A stretch of DNA of 64,000 bases from Kosakonia oryzae (lineage in GTDB: Bacteria; Pseudomonadota; Gammaproteobacteria; Enterobacterales; Enterobacteriaceae). The position numbers were made by a program, and so were the translations under genes. The notes beneath the pieces are model-generated. The model was given only the letters and a program-made list of their open reading frames with translations, did not search any database and was not told where the DNA came from. How positions within the stretch are numbered: position 1 is the first letter of the stretch; every line of letters starts with the position of its first letter. The stretch is from the NCBI RefSeq assembly GCF_001658025.2, contig NZ_CP014007.2, positions 1,860,001 through 1,924,000 on the forward strand, read 5' to 3'. Shown here piece by piece: positions 1 to 10,339 of the stretch.

Positions 1-2136
1 CTGCCAGTCGCTGCTGACATCAGCAAGCTGCGGCAGCGCTTCCAGTTTAGCAATCAGCTGCGGCACCCAGGTGCTCAGCGCGTCCAGCGAGTTTGCCTGC
101 AAGGTAAACTGGTACTGGGTGCGGCTGACCGTGGTGTCGATGGTCAGATCCTGCGTCGGTTGCAGATAGAGCGCCACGCCGGGCACTTTTGCCGCCGCCT
201 GTTGCAGGCGCGCGCTCACTGTCTGTACACGATCGTCGCGCTCATCCAGCGGCTTAAGGTTGATTTGCAGACGGGCGCTGTTCAGAGACGGGTTAGTACC
301 ATCGACGCCAACAAACGAAGTCAGACTTTCAACCGCTGGATCCTGCAGGATAACGTCGGCAACCTGCCGCTGACGCTGCGCCATGCTGGCAAACGACGCC
401 GACTGCGGTGCCTGGAGCGTGCCCTGAATGATGCCGTTGTCCTGTACCGGGAAGAAGCCCTTCGGGATGAAAACCCACAGCGCCACCGACAGCAGCAGCG
501 TGCCTATCGCCACGCTGAGCGTCAGCCACGGGTGATTAAGCACTTTTGCCAGCAGATGGCCGTAACCGGCAATCACTCGCTCAAAAAAACGCTCCGAGGC
601 GCGGGAAAAACGGTTCTGCTTGCGCAGGGATTCTGCACTCAGCATGCGTGCGCACATCATCGGCGTCAGCGTCAGTGAAACGATAGCCGAGATCAGAATG
701 GCCACCGCCAGCGTGACGGCGAACTCGCGGAACAGGCGCCCGACAATATCGCCCATAAACAGCAGCGGGATCAGCACGGCAATCAGCGAGAAGGTGAGGG
801 AGATAATGGTAAAGCCGATCTCGCCTGCGCCTTTCAGCGCCGCCGCCAGCGGTTTTTCCCCTTTTTCGATGTAGCGCGAAATGTTCTCAATCACCACAAT
901 CGCGTCATCCACCACAAAGCCGGTGGCGATGGTCAGCGCCATCAGCGTCAGGTTATTGATAGAGAAATCGAGAAACACCATCACCGCAAAGGTGCCGATA
1001 AGCGACAGCGGCACGGCCACGCCAGGGATGATGGTGGCCGGAATATTGCGCAGAAACAGATAGATAATCATCACCACCAGCGCAATGGCCAGCATCAGTT
1101 CGAACTGGGTATCACTGACTGAAGCGCGGATGTTGTTGGTGCGATCGGAGAGTACTTTCACCGTGACCGATTTCGGCAGGCTCTCCGTTAACTGCGGCAG
1201 CAGAGCACGAATGCTGTCGGCGGTATTAATGATGTTGGCACCCGGCTGACGCTGGACGTTCATCACAATAGCCTGTTGCTTATTCGCCCATGCACCAAGC
1301 CAGCTATTTTCCGCGCCCTGTTCCACGGTTGCCACATCGCCCAGGCGAATGGGCGCACCGTTCTGGTAAGCGACAATCAACTGGCGGTACTCTTCGGCGG
1401 ATTGCATTTGATCGTTGGCGGAGAGCGTGACGGCGCGTGTTGGGCCATCGAGGCTCCCTTTTGCCGAGTTAACGTTGGCATTGTCGATGGCGGTGCGAAT
1501 GGTTTCGCTGGTCAACCCCAGCGCGGCGATGGCCTGCGCGTTAAGTTTGACGCGCACTGCCGGGCGCTGGCCGCCGGAAAGCGTGACCAGACCGACGCCG
1601 GAAACTTGCGAAATTTTCTGCGCGACGCGCGTTTCGACCATATCTTCCACCTGCGTCATCGGCATGGCGGAAGAGGTGACTGCCAGCGTCATGATCGGCG
1701 GATCGGCCGGGTTAACTTTGCTGTAAACCGGCGGGTTAGGCAGATCGGAAGGGAGCAAGCTGTTGGCCGCGTTCATTGCCGCCTGCACTTCCTGCTCGGC
1801 AACATCCAGCGGTAGCGTGAGCTGGAACTGCAACGTCACCACCGATGCGCCACCGGAGCTTTGCGACGACATCTGTTTTAAGCCCGACATCTGGCCAAAT
1901 TGCCGTTCGAGCGGCGCGGTAATTGCCGACGTCACCACATCCGGGCTGGCGCCGGGGTAAAGGGTGACAACCTGAATAGTGGGATAATCCACTTCCGGCA
2001 GCGCCGAGACGGGGAGAAAACGGTAGCCGATGACCCCGGCAAGCAGAATCGCCACCATCAATAAGGTGGTGGCGACCGGGCGTAAGATAAACAGACGGGA
2101 AGGGCCACCCGTCCGGCCTGGCGGTAGCAACTGCAT
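1..2136 (-). CDS. mdtB: Multidrug efflux RND transporter permease MdtB (partial, 3' end outside window)
   Basis: Inner-membrane proton-driven RND pump subunit. In E. coli MdtB works with MdtC, the adaptor MdtA and TolC to export bile salts, novobiocin and similar compounds. The reverse strand reads open from an ATG at 2136 down to base 1, about 712 codons of a family usually near 1040 aa, so the C-terminal third is missing. The N-terminus starts [11 protein letters not shown] and continues into FILRPVATT, the typical first membrane segment. The C-terminal end of the visible part reads LADVSSDWQ, as in MdtB. Its ATG overlaps the mdtA stop codon (TGATG), so translation is probably coupled. mdtC is expected to the left of the window. 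Confidence 0.93.
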   Translation of the reverse strand, partial: MQLLPPGRTGGPSRLFILRPVATTLLMVAILLAGVIGYRFLPVSALPEVDYPTIQVVTLYPGASPDVVTSAITAPLERQFGQMSGLKQMSSQSSGGASVVTLQFQLTLPLDVAEQEVQAAMNAANSLLPSDLPNPPVYSKVNPADPPIMTLAVTSSAMPMTQVEDMVETRVAQKISQVSGVGLVTLSGGQRPAVRVKLNAQAIAALGLTSETIRTAIDNANVNSAKGSLDGPTRAVTLSANDQMQSAEEYRQLIVAYQNGAPIRLGDVATVEQGAENSWLGAWANKQQAIVMNVQRQPGANIINTADSIRALLPQLTESLPKSVTVKVLSDRTNNIRASVSDTQFELMLAIALVVMIIYLFLRNIPATIIPGVAVPLSLIGTFAVMVFLDFSINNLTLMALTIATGFVVDDAIVVIENISRYIEKGEKPLAAALKGAGEIGFTIISLTFSLIAVLIPLLFMGDIVGRLFREFAVTLAVAILISAIVSLTLTPMMCARMLSAESLRKQNRFSRASERFFERVIAGYGHLLAKVLNHPWLTLSVAIGTLLLSVALWVFIPKGFFPVQDNGIIQGTLQAPQSASFASMAQRQRQVADVILQDPAVESLTSFVGVDGTNPSLNSARLQINLKPLDERDDRVQTVSARLQQAAAKVPGVALYLQPTQDLTIDTTVSRTQYQFTLQANSLDALSTWVPQLIAKLEALPQLADVSSDWQ

Positions 2137-3371
2137 CAGGAGTGCGCTCCTTTCGCCGGATGCTCACGTTTTGTGGGCATCTGCTGGGCGCTTTGCGCAT
2201 CCACCACTTCCACTTTGGCCCCTTCAGTCAGACGGTCGATACCGTCCGTCACTACGCGATCGCCCGCCGACAGCCCGGCGGCAATCACCACTTTCTGGCT
2301 GTCCTGAATACCTGGCGTAACGATATGTTTGCTGACCTGGTTATTCTCATTCACCACCCAAACAAAGTTGCCTTCATTACCCATTTGCAGCGCGGCGGCA
2401 GGGATCACGACGGCATCTTGCTGCGTAGCGACCAGCATGCGCGCGTTGACGAACTGGTTGGGGAACAGAGCGTCGTCCTGGTTATTAAAGCGTGCTTTCA
2501 GTTTGATGGTGCCAGTGGTGGCATCGATCTGGTTATCAAGACTAAGCAGCGAACCGCTGCTCAGTTTCTGTTTGTTCGTGCGATCCCAGGCTTCCACCAC
2601 CAGCGGTTGGCCAGCTTTTTGCGCCTGCACCACGGTGGCGATGTCGCTTTCCGGCAGGGTAAAGACGAGGTCAATCGGGTGGGTTTGCGTCAGCACCACA
2701 ATGCCGGTGGTGTCGCTGCTGCTGATCTGGTTACCAATATCCACCTGTTTTAAGCCAACACGCCCGGAGATGGGCGCGGTGATGCGGCTCCAGTCCAGCT
2801 GCAACTGGGCGCTGGCGACCGAAGCTTCATCGGCTTTGACGGTGCCTTCGGATTCGGTTACCAGCGCCTGCTGGGTATCGAGATCCTGGCGGGAGACGAG
2901 ACTGGTTTTCACCAGTTGCTGGTAGCGGGCCAGGTCGCGGCGTGCATTCGCCAGCGTGGCTTTATCTTTTGCCAGTTGCCCCTGCGCCTGCGCCAGTGCC
3001 ACTTTAAATTCGCTGGGGTCGATTTCAGCCAGCAGATCGCCGGCATTAACCTGTTGCCCTTCCTGGAAGTGGAGAGCCATCAATTGGCCGGAAACGCGGC
3101 TGCGAACGGTCACGGTATTGGTTGCCGTAATCGTACCAAGACCAGAGAGATAACGCGGAACGGATTCGCGGGTCGCTGTGGCAGCCTGTACCGGCGGTAG
3201 TGCGCCGCCGCGCATGCCGTGGCGACCACCGCCAGCCTGACGCTGCATGTGCCCTGTGGCGGAAGAAGAAGGTGTAGCCTCTTGATGGCTAAAGTGGTAC
3301 CACGCGGCACCTGCCGCTGCGATAACCACAACCGCAACAAGTGTGCGGCGAAAAGTGAAACTGCGTTTCAT
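2136..3371 (-). CDS. mdtA: Multidrug efflux periplasmic adaptor MdtA
   Basis: Membrane-fusion protein linking the MdtB/MdtC pump to TolC. The product is 411 aa (E. coli about 415). It starts [11 protein letters not shown] with one hydrophobic anchor (residues ~9-25), then a Gly/His-rich linker, a barrel-sandwich/lipoyl half ([16 protein letters not shown]), an alpha-hairpin rich in Gln and Ala ([18 protein letters not shown]), and a second half ([16 protein letters not shown]). I chose the ATG at 3371 because homologues begin there; an in-frame ATG 36 bases upstream would add a non-conserved leader. First gene of the mdt operon. BaeR control is known in E. coli, and a weak BaeR-like site lies upstream. 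Confidence 0.95.
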   Translation of the reverse strand: MKRSFTFRRTLVAVVVIAAAGAAWYHFSHQEATPSSSATGHMQRQAGGGRHGMRGGALPPVQAATATRESVPRYLSGLGTITATNTVTVRSRVSGQLMALHFQEGQQVNAGDLLAEIDPSEFKVALAQAQGQLAKDKATLANARRDLARYQQLVKTSLVSRQDLDTQQALVTESEGTVKADEASVASAQLQLDWSRITAPISGRVGLKQVDIGNQISSSDTTGIVVLTQTHPIDLVFTLPESDIATVVQAQKAGQPLVVEAWDRTNKQKLSSGSLLSLDNQIDATTGTIKLKARFNNQDDALFPNQFVNARMLVATQQDAVVIPAAALQMGNEGNFVWVVNENNQVSKHIVTPGIQDSQKVVIAAGLSAGDRVVTDGIDRLTEGAKVEVVDAQSAQQMPTKREHPAKGAHS

Positions 3372-3435
3372 CGTTATATGTATCTCGTCCTGAAAGGCCA
3401 TGACCAAAATAATACTAGTTTAGTGAGGCCCTAAC

Positions 3436-3456
3436 GCAGAAAAATGGAGGAAATAT
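3436..3456 (-). promoter_or_regulatory. Possible BaeR-like box upstream of mdtA
   Basis: On the minus strand this stretch contains CCTCCATTTTTCTG. It matches roughly 12 of 18 positions of the BaeR box described for E. coli mdtA (TTTTTCTCCAT then an A/T-rich half and GGC), including the CTCCAT core. It lies about 70 bases upstream of the mdtA start. The match is weak and rests on memory of the consensus. Confidence 0.3.
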
Positions 3457-3525
3457 GAAACACTGTTTAGAAACGTCGAGCGGGGAGGGAAATTTGTGTT
3501 AGGGATGATATGGAGAAGAAAATCA

Positions 3526-3548
3526 TGCCGGATGGCGATCATCCGGCA
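3526..3548. terminator. Hairpin (REP-like/terminator) after yegD
   Basis: A perfect 9-bp stem (TGCCGGATG / CATCCGGCA) with a 5-base loop sits just after the yegD stop and before mdtA. Read on the minus strand it is followed by a T-rich run (TGATTTTCTTCT), so it can terminate yegD transcription. The GCCGGATG core is also typical of REP elements. Confidence 0.6.
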
Positions 3549-3553
3549 AAATA

Positions 3554-4906
3554 TTAGCGAAACAGAACCTGCGCCCAGCGGGCAAGCCCGGCGGTGACAG
3601 AGCCAAAATCATCGCCGCCCGCGATCGGGATCCCCGGCAGCGTTTCCGCCAGCGCTTTCTTGATGATGGGCGAACGGGCGCTCCCGCCGGTCAGGTAGAT
3701 CACTTCCGGCGTTTCGTTGCTGTTTTCCAGCGCCAGTTGTACCTGCTCAATAATGCGCTGTAACGGCTGATTGAGCGCCGCTTCCAGGCCCTCCTGGGTG
3801 ATGGCGGTGGCAAGATCGTCGCTGATAAACGGCAGCGGCGCGGTGACATGCGCTTCTTCCGAGAGGGCAATTTTGCTCTCTTCGGCGCTGCGCACCAGCC
3901 GGTAGCTCAGACGCTGCCGCCACACTTTTAGCAGCAGGGCCACTTTTTCCGCATCACGGGCGTCGCGCAGCAGATCGTTGAGCAGACGGCCATTGGCTGC
4001 GCTGTAAAATTCGGTTTGCGCCGGCACATCGTTGATCGCCACCGCGTTCCACCACGGCAGAATCGGCAGGGCGATACCTTTTTCCGTCTGGCCGCCCATA
4101 CCAAGCAGAGGCATCAAGCTTTTAAACGCCAGCGCGATATCCAGATCGTTACCGCCAACGCGGCAGCCGCTGTGGCCGAGCAGGCTGGCTGCGCGATCCT
4201 GTCTGGAGCGCCACTGTGGGCCCATCAGCAGAATGGAGCAGTCTGTTGTTCCGCCGCCAATATCCACCACCAGCACGCGCTTCTCTTCGCTTAGCGTGGC
4301 TTCAAAATCGAGCCCTGCCGCTACCGGCTCATACTGGAATACCACATCGCGGAAACCGGCGCGTTTTGCCGCACGCTCAAGGATCCCCTGTGCCTGGGTG
4401 TTGGCCTCATCGCCGCCGAGCCCCTGGAAGTTGATTGGTCGGCCAATGACCGCCTGGTTGATGCTTTCCGGTAGTTGCGTTTCGGCCTGCTGACGAATGT
4501 GCAGCATCATGGCGCACACCAGATCTTCGAACAGGGCGATCTGCTGCGGTTTCAGGCCGCTGGCACCGAGGAAGGATTTCGGCGATTTAACGAAGTAAAC
4601 CTCTTCCGGATCGCTCACATACTGACGCAGCGAGGCGAGGCCAAATTGCACGCTGGCGGCGCTGACCTCAATATCTTCCTCACGGTTGAAGCTTACCGCC
4701 CGGCGCAGCAGCGCCTGGGTTTCGCTCCCCGTGGCCGGAACCTGATGGTGACGATAGAGCCATTCGCTGACGGCTTCGCGCGTTGGCGCGCAGAGCATTG
4801 ATGGCAGCAGCGTACTGTTATTTTCCATGGTCAGCAGATGTGGCGCGCCATCGCGCATTACCGCAATCGAGCAGTTTGCTGTTCCGTAGTCAAATCCTAC
4901 AAACAC
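3554..4906 (-). CDS. yegD: Hsp70-family chaperone-like protein YegD
   Basis: Actin-like ATPase of the Hsp70 superfamily; its cellular role is not well defined. The 450-aa product has the phosphate-1 motif near the N-terminus (FVGFDYGTANCSIAV), phosphate-2 (VLVVDIGGGTTDCSILL) and the adenosine motif (VIYLTGGSARSP), but is too short for a substrate-binding domain. I chose the GTG at 4906, preceded by GGGG at good spacing, because the E. coli protein starts at the same point (FIGFDYG) and the length is then identical (450 aa). The longer ATG start would add 21 non-conserved residues overlapping the alkA leader. Divergent from alkA. Confidence 0.9.
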   Translation of the reverse strand: MFVGFDYGTANCSIAVMRDGAPHLLTMENNSTLLPSMLCAPTREAVSEWLYRHHQVPATGSETQALLRRAVSFNREEDIEVSAASVQFGLASLRQYVSDPEEVYFVKSPKSFLGASGLKPQQIALFEDLVCAMMLHIRQQAETQLPESINQAVIGRPINFQGLGGDEANTQAQGILERAAKRAGFRDVVFQYEPVAAGLDFEATLSEEKRVLVVDIGGGTTDCSILLMGPQWRSRQDRAASLLGHSGCRVGGNDLDIALAFKSLMPLLGMGGQTEKGIALPILPWWNAVAINDVPAQTEFYSAANGRLLNDLLRDARDAEKVALLLKVWRQRLSYRLVRSAEESKIALSEEAHVTAPLPFISDDLATAITQEGLEAALNQPLQRIIEQVQLALENSNETPEVIYLTGGSARSPIIKKALAETLPGIPIAGGDDFGSVTAGLARWAQVLFR

Positions 4907-5038
4907 GTATTTATCCCCATGCCAGTGAAGAAGGGGGGCGACTTTAGCCGAATGCGGCGCGGGCGACAACCGGAATATGAAAGCAAGGCGGAAAATTCCG
5001 ATGCCGTTTATGCTGTTAGCAGAAAACGAGGAGCAACT

Positions 5039-5881
5039 ATGTACGAACTGCGTTGGCAGCCGCCCTATGACTGGGCCTGGATGTTGGGATTTTTAGGCGA
5101 TCGCGCCGTGGCGGGCGTTGAGCAGATTGATGCAACAGGCTATGTGCGTTCCTTTGCCTCTGGCGAGCATCGCGGGCTGATTATTGCCGAACCGGATGAA
5201 GCGAGCGCGACACTGAAGGTGACGCTTAGCGAAGGTTTGCAGCCGATTGCAGAACTGTGTCTGCAACGGATGCGCTGTTTGTTTGATCTCGACTGCAATC
5301 CGCAGGAAGTGACCACAGCGCTGGGAACGCTGGGTGCCGCGCGTCCGGGGTTGCGCCTGCCGGGATGCGTTGATCCGTTTGAGCAGGGTGTGCGGGCGAT
5401 TTTAGGCCAGTTAGTCAGTGTGGCCATGGCAGCAAAGCTGACGGCAAAGGTTGCGCAGCGTTATGGCGATGCGCTGGATGAGCGCGGTTTTCTCTGTTTT
5501 CCCACGCCGCAGCAGCTCTCTGCGGCGCAAGTTGGGGATTTACAAACGCTCGGCATGCCGCGCAAACGCGCTGAATCGCTGATATACCTCGCGCAGGCAG
5601 CCTGCGACGGTTTGCTGCCGCTGACAGCACCAGAGGATGTGGAGCAGGGGGTGAAAGCCTTGCAAACGTTTCCCGGTATCGGCCGCTGGACGGCCAGCTA
5701 CTTTGCCCTGCGCGGCTGGCAGGCGAAAGATATTTTTCTCCCCGACGATTATCTGATCAAGCAGCGTTTTGCCGGGATGACGCCCGCACAGACGCGGCGC
5801 TACGCAGAACGCTGGCAGCCGTGGCGCTCCTATGCGCTGTTGCATATCTGGTATACGGCGGGGTGGGAGCCTGAAGTGTGA
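5039..5881 (+). CDS. alkA: DNA-3-methyladenine glycosylase II AlkA
   Basis: Base-excision repair enzyme that removes 3-methyladenine and other alkylated purines. The 280-aa product (E. coli 282) begins MYELRWQPPYDW. It carries the helix-hairpin-helix motif (LQTFPGIGRWTASYFALRG, residues ~203-222) followed by FLPDDYLIKQ, which contains the catalytic Asp of the HhH-GPD family. The ATG at 5039 has AGGAG 8 bases upstream; a longer in-frame start would run back into yegD. In E. coli it is induced by Ada; I did not find a clear Ada box in the short intergenic space. Confidence 0.95.
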   Translation: MYELRWQPPYDWAWMLGFLGDRAVAGVEQIDATGYVRSFASGEHRGLIIAEPDEASATLKVTLSEGLQPIAELCLQRMRCLFDLDCNPQEVTTALGTLGAARPGLRLPGCVDPFEQGVRAILGQLVSVAMAAKLTAKVAQRYGDALDERGFLCFPTPQQLSAAQVGDLQTLGMPRKRAESLIYLAQAACDGLLPLTAPEDVEQGVKALQTFPGIGRWTASYFALRGWQAKDIFLPDDYLIKQRFAGMTPAQTRRYAERWQPWRSYALLHIWYTAGWEPEV

Positions 5882-5900
5882 TACCTGATGGTCGCAGAGC

Positions 5901-5932
5901 ATTTGTCGGCCGGATAAGGCGCCATCCCGTCT
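5901..5932. repeat. REP-like palindromic unit between alkA and yegE
   Basis: The convergent 52-base gap holds TTGTCGGCCGGATAAGGCGC followed by CATCCCG, close to the enterobacterial REP consensus (GGCCTGATAAGCG type). It probably lies in both 3' untranslated regions. Single incomplete unit, identified by eye. Confidence 0.45.
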
Positions 5933-5933
5933 G

Positions 5934-8900
5934 TCAGTTGATAGCGAAGTAACTGGTATTCAGCATCAAATCCAGCGGCTGAGCCTGCGAAATAATATCG
6001 CCATAAATCATATCAATGCCGATGCCGGAAAGGGTATCCATCATCAGCGGCTGATGGGTCGGCCCGGCAATGCTCTTTATGCCAAGGCGCTGGGCGTGAC
6101 CCTGAATAATGGTCACCATCATCTCGTCCATCAGATTACCGTGAACGTTGGTCACCAGTTCCGGATCGAGCATCAGGTAATCGACCATATTCGGGCTGAG
6201 GCGGTTAAAAATATCCAGATCGTGCCCGATACGGCTGAGAATAATGCGGCAACCCGCCTGGCGCAGCCGCTTCAGATTGTCGGGCAGGGTGTTATCTTCA
6301 CGCATCAGCGCATCGGCGTGCACCACCAGATGCAACAGCCGGGCCGATAGCGGGCCGCTTTCCAGCAGTTCGAGCAGCTCATTCACCAGCGTTGTACTGG
6401 AGAGCCCGGCCACGGAAAGCGGCAGAGCAACGCCGAGCCCTTTACCTGCAATCGCAGTGGCGTGGTTACGGAAAAACTCATGGAATACGCGGCGGTCGAG
6501 CGCGCGGATCAGTTCGGGTTCGCTAAGGTTGGAACGGAATACGTGCTCCTCCATCACTTCACCTTCGCTGGTCCACAAACGCAGGGAGAGTAGCCAGAAG
6601 TTGCAGGCCTCCGGCACGCGCGGCGACGCCACGCCGCGGGCAATCAGCAGCAGATGATTGTCTCTGATCATGTGCCACTGTTCATCCAGCGACAGCATGT
6701 TGCGCTCATGCTGCATCTGGTCTTGCTGCGGTTCGTACACGGTCACGATCCCGCGCCCATTATTTTTGGAGGCGTAACAGGCGATATCCGCCTGCGACAT
6801 CACTTCGGAAGCCTGATAGTTAGTTTCATCTATCAGCGAAATTCCGGCGCTGGCGCCGATGCGGTGCAAACGGCCTTCCCACGTAAAGTGGTAGTCATTG
6901 ATGGCTTCAACAATACGCCCGGAAATATAGCGTGCGCTCTCGACATTGCAGTCCGGCAGCAGTAAACCGAACTCATCGCCGCCAAGGCGGGCAAGAATAT
7001 CGGTCGAGCGCAACATGCTGAGCATCAGCGACGCGATCTCGCGCAGCAGGGCGTCACCTGCCGCGTGCCCGGCGGTATCGTTGACGGCTTTAAAGCGGTC
7101 AAGATCGATAAACACCAGCGCATGACGCTGGTGGAATTCCTGTACTGTCAGCAACAGACGTTTGAGATGGTTTTCAAAACTGACCCGGTTCGCCAGATGG
7201 GTCAGCGCATCGTGCGAAGCGCTGTAGCTCAACTGCCGCAGCATTTTGCGGGATTCTGTGACATCCTGAATTACCAGCACAGAGCCGATATGTTGCCCAT
7301 CCAGCGTGCTGAGCGGGGTTACGCTGTAGTGAATGTCGAAGCTGCCGCCGGTGCGGCAGTGCAGTACCACATCCTGTTCAATGGCCGAACGCGACATATC
7401 ACCGCTGTGGATGTTTTCCATCAGCGGACCATTATCACCAAAGGTGATGCGCAGCACCGTCAGCAACGGCTGGCCGATAGCCTGTTCCTGCATCCAGCCG
7501 CTCATTTTTTCCGCTACCGGGTTCATAAAAGTGACGTTCATCTCTACATCGGTACAAAGCACCGCTTCGCCGATGGAATCCAGTGTGATGTGCAGACGCT
7601 CTTTTTCCTGGAACAGCGCATCGTTCAACTGCTTAACTTCTGTCATATCCATATTGACGCCGAGCAGGCGTTCGACTTCGCCATGCTTGTTCAGCACGCG
7701 GTTCGCCAGCGCGCGAATATGGCGAATACCGCCTTTGACGCTAATGCGGAACTCCAGTTTGAAGGCCATGCGCGCCGCCAGCCCGTCGCGGATAATGCGT
7801 TCGGCCTCCGGCCTGTCTTCCGGTAACACGCGCTCGAACCACAATTGCCATGTCGGTTTCGTGTGGGGAGGCACTTCGTACATCTCGAACATGCGCTTGT
7901 CCCAACTGATAATGTCCGGCTCAAGCTCCCACTCCCAGATGCCAATCCCGCCCGCTTCGTTCGCCAGCGTGATGCGCTCCATCAGGCGCTTGTTAACCCA
8001 CTCGGTCTGCTTCAGATCGTTAATATCTTCGACCTGGGCGATAAAGTAGAGCGGAGTGCCATCTGTGTGGCGGACAACGGAAACTGCCATCAGCGCCCAT
8101 ACCAGCTCGCCGCTGCGCGTGTAATAGCGTTTTTCCATGGAGTAACTAGAGATGTCGCCGCGTACCAGTTGCTCAAGCTGTTCCAGATCGCTGTTTAAAT
8201 CTTCCGGGCAGGTGAGCTGCTGGAAGGTCATCTGCTGTAGTTCTTCCTGGCTGTAGCCGAGGAACTGGCATAACGCTTTGTTGGCCTGTAACCACTGTCC
8301 TTCGGTGCTCACCAGCGCCATCCCGATGGCGGAATACTCCATCGCATTGCGAAAACGCTCTTCGCTTTCAATAATGTGTTTGCGCTCGGCGCGAAAGGCA
8401 TACATCACCATCGTCATGACGTTCGCTGGCAGCAGGATCATCAGGAACGGCAGCCACGGCGCATTCATCATCACGTTGTTTTTCGGCATGGTGATGAGAG
8501 AGGGATCATCTGCAATCATCAGCGAGACCATCATGATGGTAATCAGAAAGACGAGAAAGGCTTCAACCCGCGGTAGACGCACGGCGCTCCACATCAGCAG
8601 TACAATAACCGCAGTAAACGGCCAAGGCAGATAGTGCAGCGCCAGCCAGCTTAGCCCGAGCGTGACAGAGAGCGTAACGAGTGTTTCCAGCAGCAGCTGA
8701 GGTTTACGGTGACGCAACAGGTAGTGCGGTTTAAACAGCAGGCCGAGCGGCACCAGCGCCAGTGCGCCGATGGATTCCGACAGCACCCAGACCAGAAAAG
8801 TACGCAGAATATTGTCGCCAGGCACCAGCAGACAAACCAGCACGCCGCCGACCAGCGGCGGGATAATCGCGCTGCCGACGGCCAGACGCAGCCAGTCGCC

Positions 8901-9263
8901 GAGATTTTGCAGTGGGTTATACCAGGGCAACAATTTGCGCAGCAGCACCGCGCCTATTGCGGCCTCGATAACATTGACGACAGTGTAACGTAGATCGACT
9001 GCGCTGGCCGATAAGAGCATGGCTGACGCCGCGACATTGCCCAGCACACAGACCAGCGCGATGCCCGGCCACATCCGCCCGGCGTGGCGGTAAAATCCCA
9101 CCATAATGATGGCGGTGGGAAACCACAGCGGCGCGATAACGGTGCCAAAACGGATAAGCTCCAGCGAGAAGAGCGTAAAGATGAAAGAGAGCAGCCCTAA
9201 ACTGAGAAGTCGCAGCCCAGGATGTGGGGTGGTAACCAAAACGCGCTGGTGTTGTTTCTTCAT
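5934..9263 (-). CDS. yegE: Membrane diguanylate cyclase with MASE1, PAS, GGDEF and degenerate EAL domains (YegE/DgcE)
   Basis: Makes cyclic di-GMP; in E. coli DgcE feeds the YciR/YdaM curli control module. 1109 aa (E. coli 1105). Residues ~15-290 form a MASE1 membrane sensor with about eight hydrophobic segments. Three PAS regions follow (~300-410, 430-545, 555-670; for example FRNAMEYSAIGMALVSTEG). The cyclase core has the intact active-site motif RLGGDEFGLL. The last ~240 residues align with an EAL domain by position but lack a recognisable EAL signature and metal ligands, so only cyclase activity is expected. Convergent with alkA, divergent from udk. Confidence 0.93.
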   Translation of the reverse strand: MKKQHQRVLVTTPHPGLRLLSLGLLSFIFTLFSLELIRFGTVIAPLWFPTAIIMVGFYRHAGRMWPGIALVCVLGNVAASAMLLSASAVDLRYTVVNVIEAAIGAVLLRKLLPWYNPLQNLGDWLRLAVGSAIIPPLVGGVLVCLLVPGDNILRTFLVWVLSESIGALALVPLGLLFKPHYLLRHRKPQLLLETLVTLSVTLGLSWLALHYLPWPFTAVIVLLMWSAVRLPRVEAFLVFLITIMMVSLMIADDPSLITMPKNNVMMNAPWLPFLMILLPANVMTMVMYAFRAERKHIIESEERFRNAMEYSAIGMALVSTEGQWLQANKALCQFLGYSQEELQQMTFQQLTCPEDLNSDLEQLEQLVRGDISSYSMEKRYYTRSGELVWALMAVSVVRHTDGTPLYFIAQVEDINDLKQTEWVNKRLMERITLANEAGGIGIWEWELEPDIISWDKRMFEMYEVPPHTKPTWQLWFERVLPEDRPEAERIIRDGLAARMAFKLEFRISVKGGIRHIRALANRVLNKHGEVERLLGVNMDMTEVKQLNDALFQEKERLHITLDSIGEAVLCTDVEMNVTFMNPVAEKMSGWMQEQAIGQPLLTVLRITFGDNGPLMENIHSGDMSRSAIEQDVVLHCRTGGSFDIHYSVTPLSTLDGQHIGSVLVIQDVTESRKMLRQLSYSASHDALTHLANRVSFENHLKRLLLTVQEFHQRHALVFIDLDRFKAVNDTAGHAAGDALLREIASLMLSMLRSTDILARLGGDEFGLLLPDCNVESARYISGRIVEAINDYHFTWEGRLHRIGASAGISLIDETNYQASEVMSQADIACYASKNNGRGIVTVYEPQQDQMQHERNMLSLDEQWHMIRDNHLLLIARGVASPRVPEACNFWLLSLRLWTSEGEVMEEHVFRSNLSEPELIRALDRRVFHEFFRNHATAIAGKGLGVALPLSVAGLSSTTLVNELLELLESGPLSARLLHLVVHADALMREDNTLPDNLKRLRQAGCRIILSRIGHDLDIFNRLSPNMVDYLMLDPELVTNVHGNLMDEMMVTIIQGHAQRLGIKSIAGPTHQPLMMDTLSGIGIDMIYGDIISQAQPLDLMLNTSYFAIN

Positions 9264-9615
9264 TACCGCTTTATCCGCAACCCTGTGACGCCCGGAACCG
9301 CGCCCGGAGAGTGAAATTTGAATTTTGGATTATGCTAGTACAAACAATTTACAATTCCTATGCCGGGCGCTCATAATTTGACATCATAATGTTATTAATT
9401 ACTTAGTCAGTAATAAAAACACATCCGCCGGGTTAATTTTGCGCGTTTTAATGGGTGACAGGTCAGCCTGACGGGCAAAAGCGAGCCGCTTTTTACCTTC
9501 CCGGTTTCCGCTAAGGATTCGGCTGGTATCACGACGGTGAAATCCCTATAATTGCCGCGTTTGACGCTTCGGCGTCGTCCTTCCTTTACTCCAGGTTAAT
9601 CAGGTCGCTAAATTT
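9264..9615. promoter_or_regulatory. Divergent yegE/udk intergenic region with candidate udk promoter
   Basis: 352 bases without a gene. The right part contains a perfect -10 hexamer TATAAT at 9547-9552, about 64 bases before the udk ATG, with no good -35. The left, AT-rich part (9310-9420) has TATGCT-type hexamers that could serve yegE. No hairpin or RNA gene was recognised. Confidence 0.4.
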
Positions 9616-10257
9616 ATGACTGATCAGTCTCATCAGTGCGTCATCATCGGCATCGCCGGCGCATCTGCTTCAGGTAAAAGTCTTATCGCCAGCACGCTGT
9701 ATCGTGAACTGCGCGAGCAGGTGGGTGATGAACACATTGGCGTTATTCCAGAAGACAGCTACTACAAAGATCAAAGCCATCTGTCGATGGAAGAGCGTGT
9801 AAAAACCAACTATGACCACCCCAGTGCAATGGATCATAGTCTGTTATTCCAGCATTTGCAGTCGCTCAAGCGCGGCGAAGCCATTGAGTTACCGGTGTAC
9901 AGCTATGTGGAACATACGCGCACTAAAGAAACGATCCGCATTGAAGCGAAAAAAGTGATCATCCTGGAAGGGATCCTGTTGCTGACTGATTCACGCCTGC
10001 GCGATGAGATGAATTTCTCCATTTTCGTTGATACGCCGCTGGATATCTGCCTGATGCGCCGCATCAAGCGCGACGTTAACGAGCGTGGCCGTTCAATGGA
10101 CTCGGTTATGGCGCAATATCAAAAAACCGTGCGTCCGATGTTCCTGCAATTTATTGAACCCTCCAAGCAGTACGCCGACATCATCGTGCCGCGCGGCGGT
10201 AAAAACCGCATCGCCATCGATATCCTGAAAGCCAAAATCAGCCAGTTTTTTGAATAA
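9616..10257 (+). CDS. udk: Uridine/cytidine kinase
   Basis: Pyrimidine salvage enzyme phosphorylating uridine and cytidine to UMP and CMP in the cytosol. 213 aa, the usual length. The P-loop is [11 protein letters not shown] at residues ~13-23, followed by the uridine-kinase signature EDSYYKDQ and, later, [15 protein letters not shown] and RGRS. Strong, near-complete identity to the E. coli family as I know it. 82 bases upstream of dcd on the same strand. Confidence 0.97.
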   Translation: MTDQSHQCVIIGIAGASASGKSLIASTLYRELREQVGDEHIGVIPEDSYYKDQSHLSMEERVKTNYDHPSAMDHSLLFQHLQSLKRGEAIELPVYSYVEHTRTKETIRIEAKKVIILEGILLLTDSRLRDEMNFSIFVDTPLDICLMRRIKRDVNERGRSMDSVMAQYQKTVRPMFLQFIEPSKQYADIIVPRGGKNRIAIDILKAKISQFFE

Positions 10258-10292
10258 TACATGTTAGGCTATAGCACTGAGTGTTAAGTCCG

Positions 10293-10312
10293 GCCCCTGA
10301 TTTCTCAGGGGC
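10293..10312. terminator. Stem-loop between udk and dcd
   Basis: Perfect 8-bp stem GCCCCTGA / TCAGGGGC with a TTTC loop. It is not followed by a T-run, so it is more likely an mRNA-processing or stability element, or a weak attenuator, than a full terminator. Confidence 0.45.
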
Positions 10313-10339
10313 GTGTCGCACTATTAAGGAGAATGCGCC

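Noticed and set aside
160-1063. Plus-strand frames in the first kilobase
   Set aside because: Antisense to mdtB, whose reverse frame is open from 2136 to the window edge and matches the RND family.
4907-4969. Upstream ATG start for yegD adding 21 residues
   Set aside because: The GTG at 4906 has a good ribosome site and gives the exact family length; the extension is not conserved.
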